Of a stretch of 64,000 bases of DNA, positions 10,461 to 22,440 are shown one piece after another. A program made the translations under genes and the position numbers. A model generated the notes under the pieces. The model was not told where the DNA came from. It worked only from the letters and a program-made list of their open reading frames with translations, and ran no database searches. Position 1 is the first letter of the stretch. Each line of letters begins with the position of its first letter. Origin of the DNA: Rhizomys pruinosus (Eukaryota; Chordata; Mammalia; Rodentia; Spalacidae); assembly GCA_009823505.1 (NCBI GenBank), contig VZQC01008066.1, positions 277,684 to 341,683 of the forward strand. The letters run 5' to 3'.

Positions 10461-10461
10461 N
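10461..10461. other. Single ambiguous base at a join
   Basis: One 'n' follows a (TA)n tract exactly where collinearity between copy 1 and copy 2 stops: copy 2 continues past its (TA)n (about 26205-26230) into different sequence. This looks like a scaffold or gap-closure junction rather than a base-call uncertainty. Confidence 0.85.
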
Positions 10462-10740
10462 TTATTTTCAGAGCCACTGATTCATTCTTCCACCATTTCA
10501 GAACCCCAACTCTGAAAAGCTATTGAAAGAATTCCTCATCTCTGGTCTTGTGACTTTCGTTTCTTGGAAATCGGTTTAACTTGGTTTCATAGTGTCTGTC
10601 TATAGAACAGAAGTTCCTGCACATGTTCTTGTATAGCTTCCACTTTTTCCAGTGGATTCTGTAGCATGTCTCTCTTAGTTGTCTCCCTCTGACTCTGGAT
10701 TTATTGGTTGCCTTGTTTCTGGGCAATAAATTGTGGATTT
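10462..10740. other. Unassigned A/T-rich DNA right of the N
   Basis: Shares nothing visible with the sequence that follows the (TA)n tract in copy 2. It may be diverged L1, but I cannot place it. No gene seen. Confidence 0.4.
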
Positions 10741-10784
10741 TTTTGATGTGCTTTTTTCAGATTTTTTTATTGTTTGGGAATTGT

Positions 10785-10850
10785 CATATATACTAATATA
10801 TATATATACATTATATAAATATATATATATTGTATATATATTAATAATGT
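10785..10850. repeat. (TA)n-rich tract
   Basis: Alternating ta/at stretches with ttatataaa-like interruptions directly left of an antisense L1 3' end; it may derive from the L1 tail. Confidence 0.8.
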
Positions 10851-11065
10851 GTTTTGATCCAATCCACCCCCTTTTTCCCTTCCCTCCAATCTTCTCTCCT
10901 TTGTTCCCCCCAAATTTTCCCTCCTAACTTCATATGCTCTTCTTTTTAAGCCTACTGGGTCTACTCAGTGCTGCCTGTATGCGTATGTGCGTAGGGTAGT
11001 TTCTCAGGAACCACACTCTCCCTTCCCCAGCAATAATCAACTGATTTCTGATTGGATTTAAGACC
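10845..11065 (-). mobile_element. Rodent L1 3' UTR fragment
   Basis: Antisense pattern 'tgttttgatccaatccaccc', C/T-rich run, 'atatgctcttctttttaagc', 'ctcagtgctgcctgtatgcg', 'aggaaccacactct' follows the known order of rodent L1/Lx 3' ends. No ORF. Confidence 0.65.
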
Positions 11066-11350
11066 TGTATGGATTTAAGACCTGCTCTACAAGATGGAAT
11101 TCTTGCTTGGTACCATTAAGTAGGCTAACACCCTTTGGCTGGCTAGGTCACAGGCTCTAGGGGGAACCTAATACTGCTATTTTGCTTAATAGACACAATA
11201 TTAAACTGCCCCCCATGAGTTCTTATCTTTGTACTTAGAGATTCGTGTATTGTTCAGCCCTCAGAGAAGCATCTCTCCACCCTCACCAAAGGAAGCTTCT
11301 TTATTTTTTTTTTTTAAAAGGGATCAGCCTTGACCAGCTTCAGATCCTTA

Positions 11351-11605
11351 TATTTTTTTTATTATTATATTATATGTTATCTTTGTATGTGTATGAATGT
11401 ACCTGTCTGCATGCAGGTCTGCTGCACCCGTGTCATGCAATGCGGCAGAATTCAGAAGAGAGTTCTCGGATTCCTCTGGAACTTGGAGTTCTCCTGGAAT
11501 TGGAGTTACAGACGGTTGTAGCCGCCATGTGGTGTGCTGGGGATCGAACCCGGGTCCTCTGCAAGAGCGTCAGTGCCTTAACCGCTAGGCTAATCTCTCC
11601 AGCCC
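11351..11605 (-). mobile_element. B2 SINE with internal duplication (noisy)
   Basis: Reverse B2 from the T-rich tail to 'aatctctccagccc'. Extra single bases ('acctgtctgc', 'catgtggtgtgctgg') relative to the other copies suggest uncorrected sequencing error. Confidence 0.92.
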
Positions 11606-11933
11606 AGAAGCTTCTTTTTATAGCAAAGACTAATAATACAGAGACTTATAACAGTTGGCCGTCGTGCAGAGTAGTGACTATGAGTTCTCAGCTCTAAATG
11701 GGACATTCTATATCACACCCCTACCCTGGGCTCAGGGATCATCAAGAGGAGGTGGAAAGATCTGTCAGTGAAACATTTGCTGGACATGACAGGGCTATGC
11801 ACATAGTGGCTTGTCTGCATTCATCAAGACTTAGCCAGTAGACAAGGCAGCCTAAAGATTCAAGGCTGGAAGGCAGAGGGGTTGATTCTGAGATACCCAC
11901 TCTTAGCTGTGGGCTTACAGGGCCATTGTCTTT

Positions 11934-12067
11934 CTTGTTTTTTTTGTTTTGTTTTTTTGAGGACAGGGGTTCTCCCTATACCCCCACTGGCCTTGAATTC
12001 ACAGATATCCTCCTGCCTCTGCCTTCCCGCTGCTAGGAGTTAAGGGCGTGCTCCACCACGCCTGCTT
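11934..12067 (-). mobile_element. B1 SINE (noisy)
   Basis: Reverse B1, 'ggacaggggttctccctata' to 'gtgctccaccacgcctgctt', with several single-base insertions. Confidence 0.88.
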
Positions 12068-12162
12068 AAAGATGGTTTTAGCACCATGTGATGCTGCTGG
12101 GAATCAAACCTGGGCCCTGCAAGTGGTGGCGCTCTTAACCGCCTGAGCCATCTCCTCCAGTC
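12068..12162 (-). mobile_element. B2 5' fragment
   Basis: Reverse 5' part of B2, 'gcgctcttaaccgcctgagc' to 'catctcctccagtcc'. Abuts the B1 directly. Confidence 0.85.
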
Positions 12163-12438
12163 CGTTCTTTTGTTTTTATTTATTGGATGTCAGATTGCTG
12201 ATCTTTAGTAGACGAAGTAGGGAAATGGAGTGTGTCTCCTGCTTTGCCATACCCTTGGTATATGCAAAGGAATTAGTTCAGTGACAGCTGAGTTGCACTG
12301 AGCTTTGCTGATCCTCTTCCATGCATCACACACTTCCGGTTCCTCTAAAATTGCCTTGTGACTAGACTGGAGCTAGAGGCTGGGGGAGTTTTCTCTAATT
12401 CTCTGGTCAGGCTTCCACCATGCCTACTGTTCTGCAAG

Positions 12439-12512
12439 GGCTTAAAGCGTGTAGCTCAGTGGTAGAGCATGTGTTGAGCACTCACAAGGTCCTAGGTTTA
12501 ATTGCCAGCACG
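12439..12512 (+). mobile_element. ID element
   Basis: About 74 nt resembling a BC1/ID core: 'gtagctcagtggtagagcat', 'caaggtcctaggtttaattg', 'ccagcac'. tRNA-derived SINE; the A tail is not clear. Confidence 0.8.
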
Positions 12513-12519
12513 AAATTAT

Positions 12520-12850
12520 GTTAGCTTTCTGTCTCTGACAGAAGAAAACTGACTCCGTGTGGAAAGGAAGAGAGGTTTATTTTAACTTGTGGTTTCAGTC
12601 CACGGTCACTTGTCCTTTTTTATCTTGGCTTGTGGTGGAGAATTCATGGTGAAGCAGTGCTGCTCACCTCACAGAGGCCAGGAGGGAGGGAGGAAGACAA
12701 GATCACAGAAAGAACACCCTTCAGGAGCCCGCCTCCCAGGGCCTACCCCACCAAGCTGTCTCCACTTCTCAAGTTTCTACCACCTTCCTGGAGCACCATC
12801 AGCTGAGGGAACAAGCCTCAGCACGTAAGCTCTGGGGTCCTTTACGATTC
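12520..12850 (+). mobile_element. Possible URR1/hAT-type non-autonomous DNA transposon
   Basis: 'ttagctttctgtctctgaca' at the left, 'gagaggtttattttaacttg' and a 'gctgctcacctcacagaggc' segment resemble the rodent URR1/hAT repeat also seen at 41508-41919. Terminal repeats are not clear, so the family call is tentative. Confidence 0.45.
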
Positions 12851-13059
12851 AGACTAACACTAGCTTGTTCTTGTTGATGGGGAGTAATGCTCTGCCCAAC
12901 TTTCTCTGTCTTAATCTCATGTTCTTAGAAATGCACCCTCTTTTGCTGGGTCCTTCCCCTGCTGCCCTCTTTTATCTCCCCTCTGCCTGCCCTCCAATTC
13001 AGTTCTCCATCGACAAAGTGAACGATGTCATCTGGGGTTTCCAGACCTTTCATAAGAAG

Positions 13060-13995
13060 GAAGGGGGAGCCGGCCACCAGCTTGGGAAAGCGTTACGGCC
13101 AAGCCTCATCCAGATTTGATTTTCTGCTGCAAGCAGGCTGGTGTCGCTATTGGAAGACTCTGTGAAAAATGTGATGGCAAATGTGCGATCTGTGATTCCT
13201 ATGTGCGTCCCTGCGCTCTGGTTCGCATATGTGATGAGTGTAACTATGGATCTTATCAGAGCTGCTGTGTTATCTGTGGAGGTCCTGGAGTCTCTGATGC
13301 CTGCTATTGTAAAGAGTGCACCATTCAGGAGAAAGATAGAGATGGTTGCCCAAAGATTGTCAATTTGGGGAGCTCTAAGACAGACCTGTTCTATGAACGC
13401 AAAAAATATGGCTTCAAGAAGAGGTGATTGTTGGGTGGCTCCTTCCTCCCCACCAAGCTGCTGCAACTGCCAGAAAAGATGCCTACCACCACCAGCAGAA
13501 AGGGGCCAAGCCCCAAGTATCGCCAGAACCCCTGCCAGTGCCCTGGCCCCTTGCTACCCTTTCCCTCAGCCTGCTGAGTGAGAGTTGAAAAGGATTCTTC
13601 ACAGAACACCTGGCAGACTACCCAAGAAAAATTGATAGCTAGGTTATAGTTTGTTTTAATTAGAGAACCAAGGCTGTGATCTCCACACTGGTGTATTCTT
13701 TCTACACCAAGAGCTTCAAAACAGGAATAACCCTCCAGGCCTCTCTGTCTGAGGGTTGACTACAGAGCCACCCTAGTGAAAAGTATGTTCTTGCAGCAGT
13801 GCTGATGGCCGTTGTCCTTGATGACCCTCAGTATAGCGGGGGCTGTCCGAACAGTAAAGTAGGGGGAGCATTTGATCTTGAAAAGCTTTCAGGTTTCATG
13901 TGCTTTACCTTCCAGGGAATTGGAAACTTTCTGTTGCTATTCCAGTAAAGTTGGTGTTATTTTCTTGGTTTTAAAAAAAAAAAAAAAAAAAAAAG
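13060..13995 (+). pseudogene. PHF5A: PHF5A processed retrocopy, full length, start codon lost
   Basis: Positions 13095-13427 form an intron-free frame of exactly 110 codons plus TGA, the family length. Residues 9-110 read as PHF5A/SF3b14b, a knot-like zinc-binding subunit of the U2 snRNP SF3b complex in the nucleus. All CxxC zinc-ligand cysteines are kept (motifs near residues 23-26, 30-33, 46-49, 58-61, 72-75). From my memory of the mammalian protein the differences are: start codon ATG to ACG (13095), H4P, R12C, V31A, T41A, G56S, R57C, Y70C. Three of these add cysteines. No in-frame ATG lies between the upstream in-frame stop (13053) and the TGA, so ATG initiation is impossible. A 3' UTR of about 540 nt and an A tail (about 13972-13994) follow. 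A short 'aagaaggaaggg'-like motif flanks both ends and may be a degraded target-site duplication. A processed pseudogene is the best call. Confidence 0.9.
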
Positions 13996-14550
13996 GAAGG
14001 GAAGGAATCCAAGGGGAAAGGGAAAGGCAGAACCATGCTAGGGTGGGGCTCCTTAGATTTTGGTAATTTTGTCCCATCAAATTTTGTCCTCTAAGGGGCT
14101 GAGAGATGGGCTTAGCAGATTAAGAGCACTTGCTGCTTTTCAAGAGGACACAGGTTGGTTCCCAGCAAAACATGTCTGGCAGCTCACATCTTCCTGTAAC
14201 TCCACCTTTAGGGGCTCTGCATGTCCTTTCTTCCACTCCTCCTCGGGGCACACACCCACAGCACACCACACAACACACACACACACACACACAAACTAAA
14301 AAAGAATTCTTGAAAAAATTGTCCTTGGAACTACAGAGGTGGCACAAGGACCTGGATTTGGGAATCCAGCACCCACATGACAACTGACAACCATAACCCA
14401 TAACTCCACTCCAACTCCAGAGGATACAATGCCCCCTTCTGTGCCTCTGCAAGCATTGGCAGGCAGGACGTGCACTTCACATACATGCAGGCAAAAGCCT
14501 GTATGCACATAAACAAAACAAACAAACAAAAACACAAAGGCTAGCTTCCT
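13969..14550. other. Noisy part of copy 2 with two B2 copies
   Basis: Equivalent to 511-1068. Two B2-type SINEs (about 14096-14245 and 14345-14540) are recognisable but hold many one- to two-base insertions relative to copy 1. Confidence 0.85.
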
Positions 14551-15339
14551 TACTCCCCCTCCCAGGGATTTTGGCAACTGTCACATTTAGCAACTGCAGA
14601 GGCAGGAAGACTTATTGGGAACACTCGGAATTTAAAAAGCCTGCCCAAGGAAGGGTATTCCAGGAACACCAATGAGGGAGCAGGGGAAGGATTTAAGAAA
14701 GGGAGCCCCAGAATCCTGTAAAGGGCCAGACCTAGAGCTCCTGCCTGGGATTCCCAACTCTGGGGGCCTCTCCCACCCCAGGAGGAGTTGTCAGTTGTCA
14801 GTACTAAGGTCTGCCATTTCTCCTCTCTTCTCTCCCTGTCAGTGTTGACCTGTCCCCCCTGCCTGCAGCTCCGTTGGTCTGAGCTCCACCTTCCTCCTGC
14901 TCTCCAAGCCTGCTACACTTTCTTCAGGGCTAGCTCCCCCAACTTCTTTGGGCTCCCTGCGCCCTAGCCTCTCTCCCTCACCCTGCTCCATCTCCCGGAT
15001 TTCTCGCCCTGCTTCCACAGTTGCCATGGTAGTGACCTCACTCCTGCTAAGATGTGCTCTTGGATCCATTTCTTGCTAGTGGCTTCTTAGCTGTCCCTCT
15101 CTCCCCATGCCTCCCTGTCCACCTTATTTCTCTGAGAGCTGTCCCTGCTGCAGTGAGCGGCTCCTACTGGCCTGTTGGGCTGCACCTGCCCGGGGCTCCC
15201 ACCTGCCCTTTTCCTTTGCCCTTGTGTTCATTTTCTGCCTTTCCCAGATGTCTCAAGTCTTTGTTCCATGGAACACATGATAAATATTCCTCATTCCTCA
15301 ACCCTGCAGTAACTTCAGTCTCAGGGAAATCTGATGCCC

Positions 15340-15625
15340 TCTTTCTGCTCTGCCACACATGTACAGTAACTCACCAGACGCACACACACACACCACACAT
15401 ACACATGCAAAAAAATAAACTACAAACTTAAAAACGTCCCTAGGCCGGGCGTTGGTGGCGCACACCTTTTTAATCCTAGCACTTGGGAGGGCAGAGGCAG
15501 GTAGATCTTGTGAGTCAAGGCCAGCCTGTTCTACAGGAGAGTTCCCAGGCCAACCTGGCTACAGGGAGACCCTGTCTTGAAAAGGCAATAAACAAAACAC
15601 CAACCAACCAAACAAACAAACAAAA
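15340..15625. other. Noisy part of copy 2 with B2 fragment and B1
   Basis: Equivalent to 1836-2125. The B1 (about 15443-15590) reads 'ggccgggcgttggtggcgca' with an extra base; clean sequence resumes at about 15625. Confidence 0.85.
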
Positions 15626-15959
15626 ATGCCTTTAAATAGTAGTCGTGACTGGGATGAGCCATGGGCGCTCACACGGAGATTGCTTCCCCAGCAGATTCCA
15701 TGGGGACCTTGCCAGCTCTCCTGGTACCTTCCTTATGCCAAGCTGTCTGTGACACTGCAGGAGAGAGGATGACGAGGGGCTCAGTAGATTGGAATTTTTC
15801 AGGGACTTGAGAGAGAATCCAACCCAAGCAAAGGGCAGAAGTGAGTGCGAGGAGAAGCAAGTTCTTGTAGTTCTGCACGGGCTGTACATCTAAAAGTGTT
15901 TTTCCTTCAAGAGAACCAAGGACATAACGAACTATATATTTTTAAATATTTATTATTAT

Positions 15960-16935
15960 TGGGCTGGAGAGATGGCTCCCTAGCGGTAAAAGCAGCACCA
16001 ACTGCTCTTGCAGAGGATACCCTGAGGTTTCAATCCCCAGCACCTACATGGTGGCAAAAACCATCTTTAAACTCTCTAGGTCCAGGGGAATCCGACAACC
16101 CTCCTCTGACCTCCACAGCATTTGCACAGGAACACTTGGTGTGCCGGATCATATCCTGGCATGTTTGTCAAGACAGTTATCATTCAGGGTTACATCATCT
16201 AAATAATAAATATTATCAATAGTTATAAATAAGAGAGAATATACATGAATTAATGGTATTTCTCATGTGTATGAGCATATTGCCCATTGTCACTGGTATT
16301 TGGTCATAGTGATTGACACCTCTTAGGGTCACGGCTGCTCCAAATGCCCACATGAGGTTCAGTAATTGTGCAGTTACAGGGCATTTGATGTAGCTGCCAT
16401 GTAGTTGAAGCTCGGATTCCCAAACTCCATGGATGCCTTCTGACATAGTGAGCCGCCTCTCCAGCTTTAGCTGTCTATAACTGCGTTCTCAGTCCATCTC
16501 GTCATCCCTCACGCCCCCCATCAAGTGTTAGACTAATTTTAATGGCTTATTTGGATCTTGACGCGATGGTTCATGCTGGTTCAGGACCAGGGACTCTGCG
16601 TTTGAACACATTTAGGATATTATGTCATGACAGCATCACTGAGGGCCGTTGTTTTATTTACCATCCCAGCTACTTCCTTTTGGAGACTTTGAGTGCCATG
16701 TGAGATTTCGTGTTGATCTAATGTCTACCTAGGCCGATCCCACGCTATCGTATGTGACAAGAGCCTGAGACTAAACAGCCAGGCCTTGGACTTTTTCTAG
16801 TTTGAGGGAAGTTTTCAAGCGTTCTTCCTCCTGAACAGCTTTCTACCTGGTTTACACCCGGCACACCTCTCATCACTCCCTACACCACACCAGGAGTATG
16901 GGCACTTGCCTCATAATGGTGTGAATAGGTAGACC
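15960..16935. other. Corrupted part of copy 2
   Basis: Equivalent to 2460-3195 but about 240 nt longer. The first B2 is recognisable (gggctggagagatggctccc), and the inverted B2 partner survives only as words such as 'gtatgagcatattgcc' and 'gccgcctctccagc'. MIR remnants follow. No gene. Confidence 0.85.
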
Positions 16936-17225
16936 TCTACCATGTCCCCGGCTTCGCCAGTGTCTAGAGATATCTCCTGCCCCCACAGTGAGGACGCAAA
17001 GCTTTTAGCTTCTGATGTTCCCAGACAGCCAGGGCTTGCAGCCAAGCGCATCCCTTCTGGGCTGGGCCCCCAGGGTGTACCCCGTCACAACCCAGGAATG
17101 CTGGCATCCAAACGCCAGCTGTCAGCCAAGCTGGGGCCCCTGATAGCTGACAGGAGCTGACACCATTGGAGAGAAAGGCTGGGCTGAGGGGCAAAGCAAA
17201 GTCACCTGGGCTTTTAAGAGCAGAG

Positions 17226-19232
17226 TAAGCGCTAGCTGCGGCCTTCACGCCCCTATATACACTCTCCATGCGGATCTCCGCCCCAAATCCCACCTACCTA
17301 CCTATAAGCCTCTATCGCCCATGTGTGCAGTAGCCCATAACCTGCTCCCATAGAGCTCGACGTGACTGCGTCGCTGTAAATCCGATAGCTAATAACACGG
17401 GCCTCGCCGAGCTTAGACAGACGTGATTCGGCCATTGTGGGCACATTCCAGGCGCCCCCCACACTCGTCCAGTCTCCCCACTTCGACTCCAATAGTCCAT
17501 GACCTGTTGCAACTGATTCCCCCAAGCATCCTGCAATTGGGAAAAACCCTGCTCGCGCGAAAATATCTCATGGGAGGCTCTCTCCCCTCCTCTCAAGGAC
17601 CGGGGAGAACCCTCTAGCCTTTTCCGTGCGTCCTCCACTAATAGACAGAATCCGACACTGCCCCAACCACTCAAAGCATCACCTGCAAGTGGAAGGAGAT
17701 TATATGTGCCTATGATGCCAATGGGGCGCGTTTTAAAAAGAACAAAAAAAGACAGAGATGTGATAATTTAGTCAAGCGCCAAGGCAAAAGATAGCCAGTC
17801 ATTATATCAATGGCTCAAATTGTCGTGACAGCCATCACTGATCCGCGTTCGTGCGCAAAACCGAAGTCCTACATCTCTCCTCTGGCCTCATAGGCCCGCC
17901 CTCTCGCTCAACCACCGGAGGCCCTTGAAGAGCATAAAAGCCTTGCGTGGTGTTATAGAAGAATATGACAGCTCCGGCGAAAGCTCGTGGCGAGAACTCG
18001 TTCAATCAGTTTGAGGTATGTGGTACAGGCGAGCACGACTTTCCCAACACACTAGGAAGAACGCTTTACGGCTTAGGGTCCTCATAGCCAAGCAAAGGCC
18101 TATCATAAGCGCAATAAGAATGGTAGGCTGGGTCCGGTGGATGCTGGCGAAGGCTACACGCACGATCGGCCGAGGTGACGTAACCTTCGTGGCATCAGTA
18201 TGGAAAGAATGACGTGCGTAGAAGAGTAAATGTAGTTCTGGAATACATAATCAGCTGGTTTGTGACTACCAGACCAGACGAAACATTACGTGATAACACG
18301 TGAATGGAAAAAGGGAGTTGGAACGTGATGACTGCGCCGCCCGGTGTGGTGTGGAGTCAGAGGCGACGCCCAGCTGTACCCCTGAATCCACCCCCGTTGT
18401 TGGTCTGTTCGCGCGACTGATGCCTGTTGGAACATTTCGTGTCGCGTTGCTTATCGCATCTGACTTCGTCCTACCAGCATCTGCTTCCCATTCGGATTGC
18501 TAGAATCTTCAGTTGGGCCACTAGATCCCTATAGGCCAAGAAGGGACGAGCAAGTGTAGGCTCAGTTCGTACCTCCTTTGGGAAATTATAAACGAACTCA
18601 CATTCATGCCAGCCTTCTCCGCAGAAAACCTATGGCCCTAGGATGAGCCGACGTTTGCGCACTGCGAACCCCACATTCATGTAATTGAGTGGGCTGTTTA
18701 GAATACTACTGCTCCTCAAGCCATCGGGCTAAGAACCACGTTCAGACAGCCTCATGGGCCCTAAGCCTGCCGTCAGAGCAGAAGTCCCAGATCAGCCAAG
18801 GAGCCGCAGCCTAGACAGATGCCTTGGTGCACTCTAAATAGCATCCCAAGATTCGTCTAGGAGGTCAGTGAATCACTTTGACTCAGCTCGTATATATGCA
18901 CCAACACTACGACTATATCAGCGACTAAGCGATGTCCACCATTCACTTAGACTTGCACCAGCTTAAGAAAATACAAAAGAGTGGTCACCCAGATCTACAT
19001 CTCAAGACAGGTGAGAGAGGCCAGGCTCGAGGAGAGAGGCCACCTATCATATAGGAGAGCCGTGTGCTACAGCCGTGGCTACATGCGTGGTCTGTGTATA
19101 TGCGCCAAACTGCAAGACGCAGTCGTCCTCTGTTCACTTACTCTCTACATTCCCCTTTCTTGGCATGCTGTGCCTGACCTCTGCATTCGCGCACTCAGCT
19201 GAAGTCCTCTGCTCCCTTGTCGGTACTCCCAT
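17226..19232. other. Heavily corrupted part of copy 2, no real genes
   Basis: Equivalent to about 3489-4848 but roughly 640 nt longer. Short words from copy 1 stay in order (for example 'acaggcgagcacg', 'aaccccacatt', 'ctaaatagc') among inserted bases. CpG is far more frequent than in flanking rodent DNA, as expected when bases are scrambled. Clean identity resumes at about 19233 with 'cagggcccagtgacttgttc'. Confidence 0.85.
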
Positions 19233-19489
19233 AAGCTTCCCAGGGCCCAGTGACTTGTTCTTGGGGTCAGGCTGCCCTTTTCTTCGGGGTCACATGCCTC
19301 AGACATTGTGACGCTGATGGGACAGCTGCAGGGACGGCATATGGAAGAGCAGGACACAGCTCTGTCCTCAAGGCGCTTCCTGGCCGCTGGGAGGCCCTGC
19401 TGGGCTTCACGTCTGGAACCCAGAGATGATGAGAGCAGATTCTTCACAGAGAGCCTGGCACCCACTAGCCACTTCCGCTGACCTCTTCC

Positions 19490-22440
19490 TCTTGGTCTTC
19501 CTCCAACCATATAAGGTGTAAAGTACCCACTTCCCTCTTCTAGAGTGCAGAAGCAATTGGAAATGAGACAACCATTGACTGAGTTAGGGCTTACAACTGA
19601 TCAGAGGCGATTTCCATGTTCGCTCGCTCCTCCACTTGCTAGAGCTTGATAATGGGCTAACGTTCAGATGAGTCCAAAGAGTAACGCGTTGAAGAACACT
19701 CTATTCTTCCTCTGATCATTGGATACATCTGGTCGGTCCGTGGGAACTCTAGGTGGAGAGACCTAGATAACGATACCCCAAATACCCTTAACAGGCCAAA
19801 TAACGAATGCTTGAGAGACTGGCTCTTTTAAGCTCACAGTTAAGACCACTGATCTGCTCATTGCACGAGGACCCGTGGTCCTGAAAATGACCCGAGCACC
19901 TGGATGGTGGAGCTATGAACTGTTCCCTTCAATCCAGCAACTTGCGAGTGCAAAGTCAGACCGTCCAGCCATACTCTGTGTGGAGTTCCCACCAGTGCAA
20001 CAGCCGTGTCGTTGTACATAGCGCACAGACTCTTAGGCGCAGCTGGGACTAAAGGCGACAGACCGCATGTCTCACGTCAAAAAAGACCAATGAAATAAAT
20101 GAAATAGAGGTGAATTAAGTAAAAATAAATTAAATAAAAACACCAGATATAAAATGAAATACAAAGATTAAAATAAGGATAAGCAACCCACTATGGTGCC
20201 CAGTTGTAGGGTGATATTTAAGAAGTCTCCCCTGTCCAGCTCCAATAGATGAATATCAATGGTCTGCTACCTCTGTACAACGTGCGTGGAAGCCCTAAAA
20301 GAAATGTGACCCTATACACATCCGATAAAACTGAAACATAAAGATCATTTTTGAGTGTATAAACATAGTTAAAAAATAAAACTTAAATAAGTCGGTTAGG
20401 GCAGGTTCTCAGTCCCAATGTGACTACAGTGTCCATCTTCTTGCCGTTTTAATCTATATGTGATTAGTGTATGTCGCTTCATATTGCAGTGTCATGACTG
20501 TTTCGGATATCAGATCTCATATTAGAACAGCAGACTGGTCAACTATGTCCATTTAGACCCGGCACAGCGAGAATGTTACTCCGTCCGGCACGAAGTGAGA
20601 AAGATCCAGATGACTAGCCGAGGAAGCTTGACCACACATACGCCGTTCTGTATCTCGAGACCCGCTCTCCCGATGAATGACAGTCCCAGCTGGACACTCC
20701 CGGACCAAAAGCGCCTCCCTGTCTCTGTGCTCTCACAGCTTCAGGCCTCACTGGGCACTCCATCCAAGCACAGCACTGCGTATTACACCCTCTACTCATG
20801 TAGTTTACGCGGTTCCGAGAGGATCAAATATCAAGCCTCATACGTCTTCCATCGGTTTTTCCTTTAATGTCTTGTGGTCTTTCCCTCCCATGGACCTCCA
20901 GTGTAAGGGCAAGTCTACACCAGTGCCTATTTTACTGTGACGCAGCTAATTATAGAATGCTCTGCTACAGGCCACAAGTGTCAATACACCTCTTTATCAA
21001 CTGAGTCATATATCTCCTCCGCCACCCCTGCCACCCCCCAGCCAGTGTGCCGGTAGGTGCTACTGTTAAAAGAGAAGAAGAACCGTGGCATGCGACCTGG
21101 CACTTGTGCCGTGAACCCTCCACCGCACTTCAGGTGAAGCGCTCTTATATAGCCTAGAAGGATCTCTAAGTTTGAGGAAAGCCTGGGCTACCTATCTCAT
21201 TAGAAGGGTACCTCTGTCTCACAACCTCATCGGATCGAATAGTGTAACACATACTGGAAGCTCATACGATGCAACAGCAACTATGCATCTGCCGAAGGAC
21301 AGGTAGTTGAACCACACAGTGTAATAGTCACTGCCCGCGTAGTCCCTCAGCACACCCTCGTGAACAGGCAGAGAGCATGGACCCGCCAGATGGTCACAGT
21401 TCGGAGAGCACTAGTCCTCAGAAATTTGTTCCGATGGGTACTTCTCTCAGTGCGGGAGAGCTTCTTGTCGTGTTGGCAGTGCCTCAGAGTGGAAGGGTTG
21501 ATGCTCTGCTCGGAAAAAAGTATATAATGTAGTCAGAAAGGGGGTGCCGCGATGGCAATGACCCACTTCCTGCGTGGAGACTCACTCCGCTGGCCCTTGT
21601 ACGTGGCCGTGCTCTCGAGTCTCTGCGGTTTCTATTTATATCTGTTTTTTATGTGAATAGGGTGTATTTCTTTATGATATTGTCTATACAATGGTAATGA
21701 CTTGATTTCGTTGTTATGTGATTTCTGTAGGTGCAAGGTAGTTCCTGACTAGTTCTGCTCGCTGTCGCTATTTGTGTTGTGCAAGAACGGCCGTGTTGAA
21801 CTCATCGCGAATATAAGCGACGTCAGAGTGGTGACGAGGCTCACAAAAGATGTCGAGAGGTCGTTCGAGCATTTCCACACTGAGGACCACGTGACCGTGA
21901 GTTACTCCTGGAAATTCCGCGAGGCCCCTTACAGACGGTTCTACAGGTCCAGCACCTCAGATGGTAAAGAAGGGCTGGATGCGAGCATTCGTAACCTGCG
22001 GGTGCGTCCGTCGTGCAAGCATCCTGGTGGTCGGCGCCCTCTACCGCCACCTAGGCCACCTCTGCCTAGCGCACACTGTTGTCGAAAAATTTCTATAAAA
22101 GCCTTATTCTATCTCCCAGCGACTCTGAGAAGAAGCATCCTTTTTGCTTAACAAAGACCACCATTCCAATACCCAACTAGAGACTAACCTTTCAACAGTT
22201 CTTTTTTCCCACTCCTGCCCTGCAATGATCGGTTGCCGGGTGATGGGCCTCCTTGAGTGTCGTTTTGATTCCTCGCTGATTGCCTCAAGCGCTGTGAACG
22301 ATAGGTCGTACACTGAGCCTCAGCCAGACTGGCTAGAAATTCATTCACCTTGTCCTCGTATATGACACCGCATGGAGGAAGCACAGGTGTGAGACACCCA
22401 CAACTGGCTATCCTTATGCAGAGTCTTGCTTGATCTACGT
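19490..22440. other. Heavily corrupted part of copy 2
   Basis: Equivalent to about 5100-7090 and some 950 nt longer. The B2/B1 chimera (about 19805-20150), B4-like, B1-like and B2 elements of copy 1 can be followed only as scattered words. CpG-rich frames such as 21774-22151 come from this scrambled sequence. Confidence 0.8.

Noticed and set aside
13116..13427. PHF5A-like frame as an active gene starting at TTG
   Set aside because: It lacks introns and an ATG and has a 3' A tail. A processed pseudogene is simpler unless expression evidence appears.
21774..22151. 125-codon frame in copy 2
   Set aside because: Absent from the equivalent clean region of copy 1 (about 6650-6900, a B2 SINE); created by inserted bases.
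17226..22440. Possible foreign (bacterial-like, CpG-rich) insert
   Set aside because: Short words from 3489-7090 remain in the same order throughout, and clean matching blocks lie inside and on both sides. It is corrupted rodent sequence, not a transfer.
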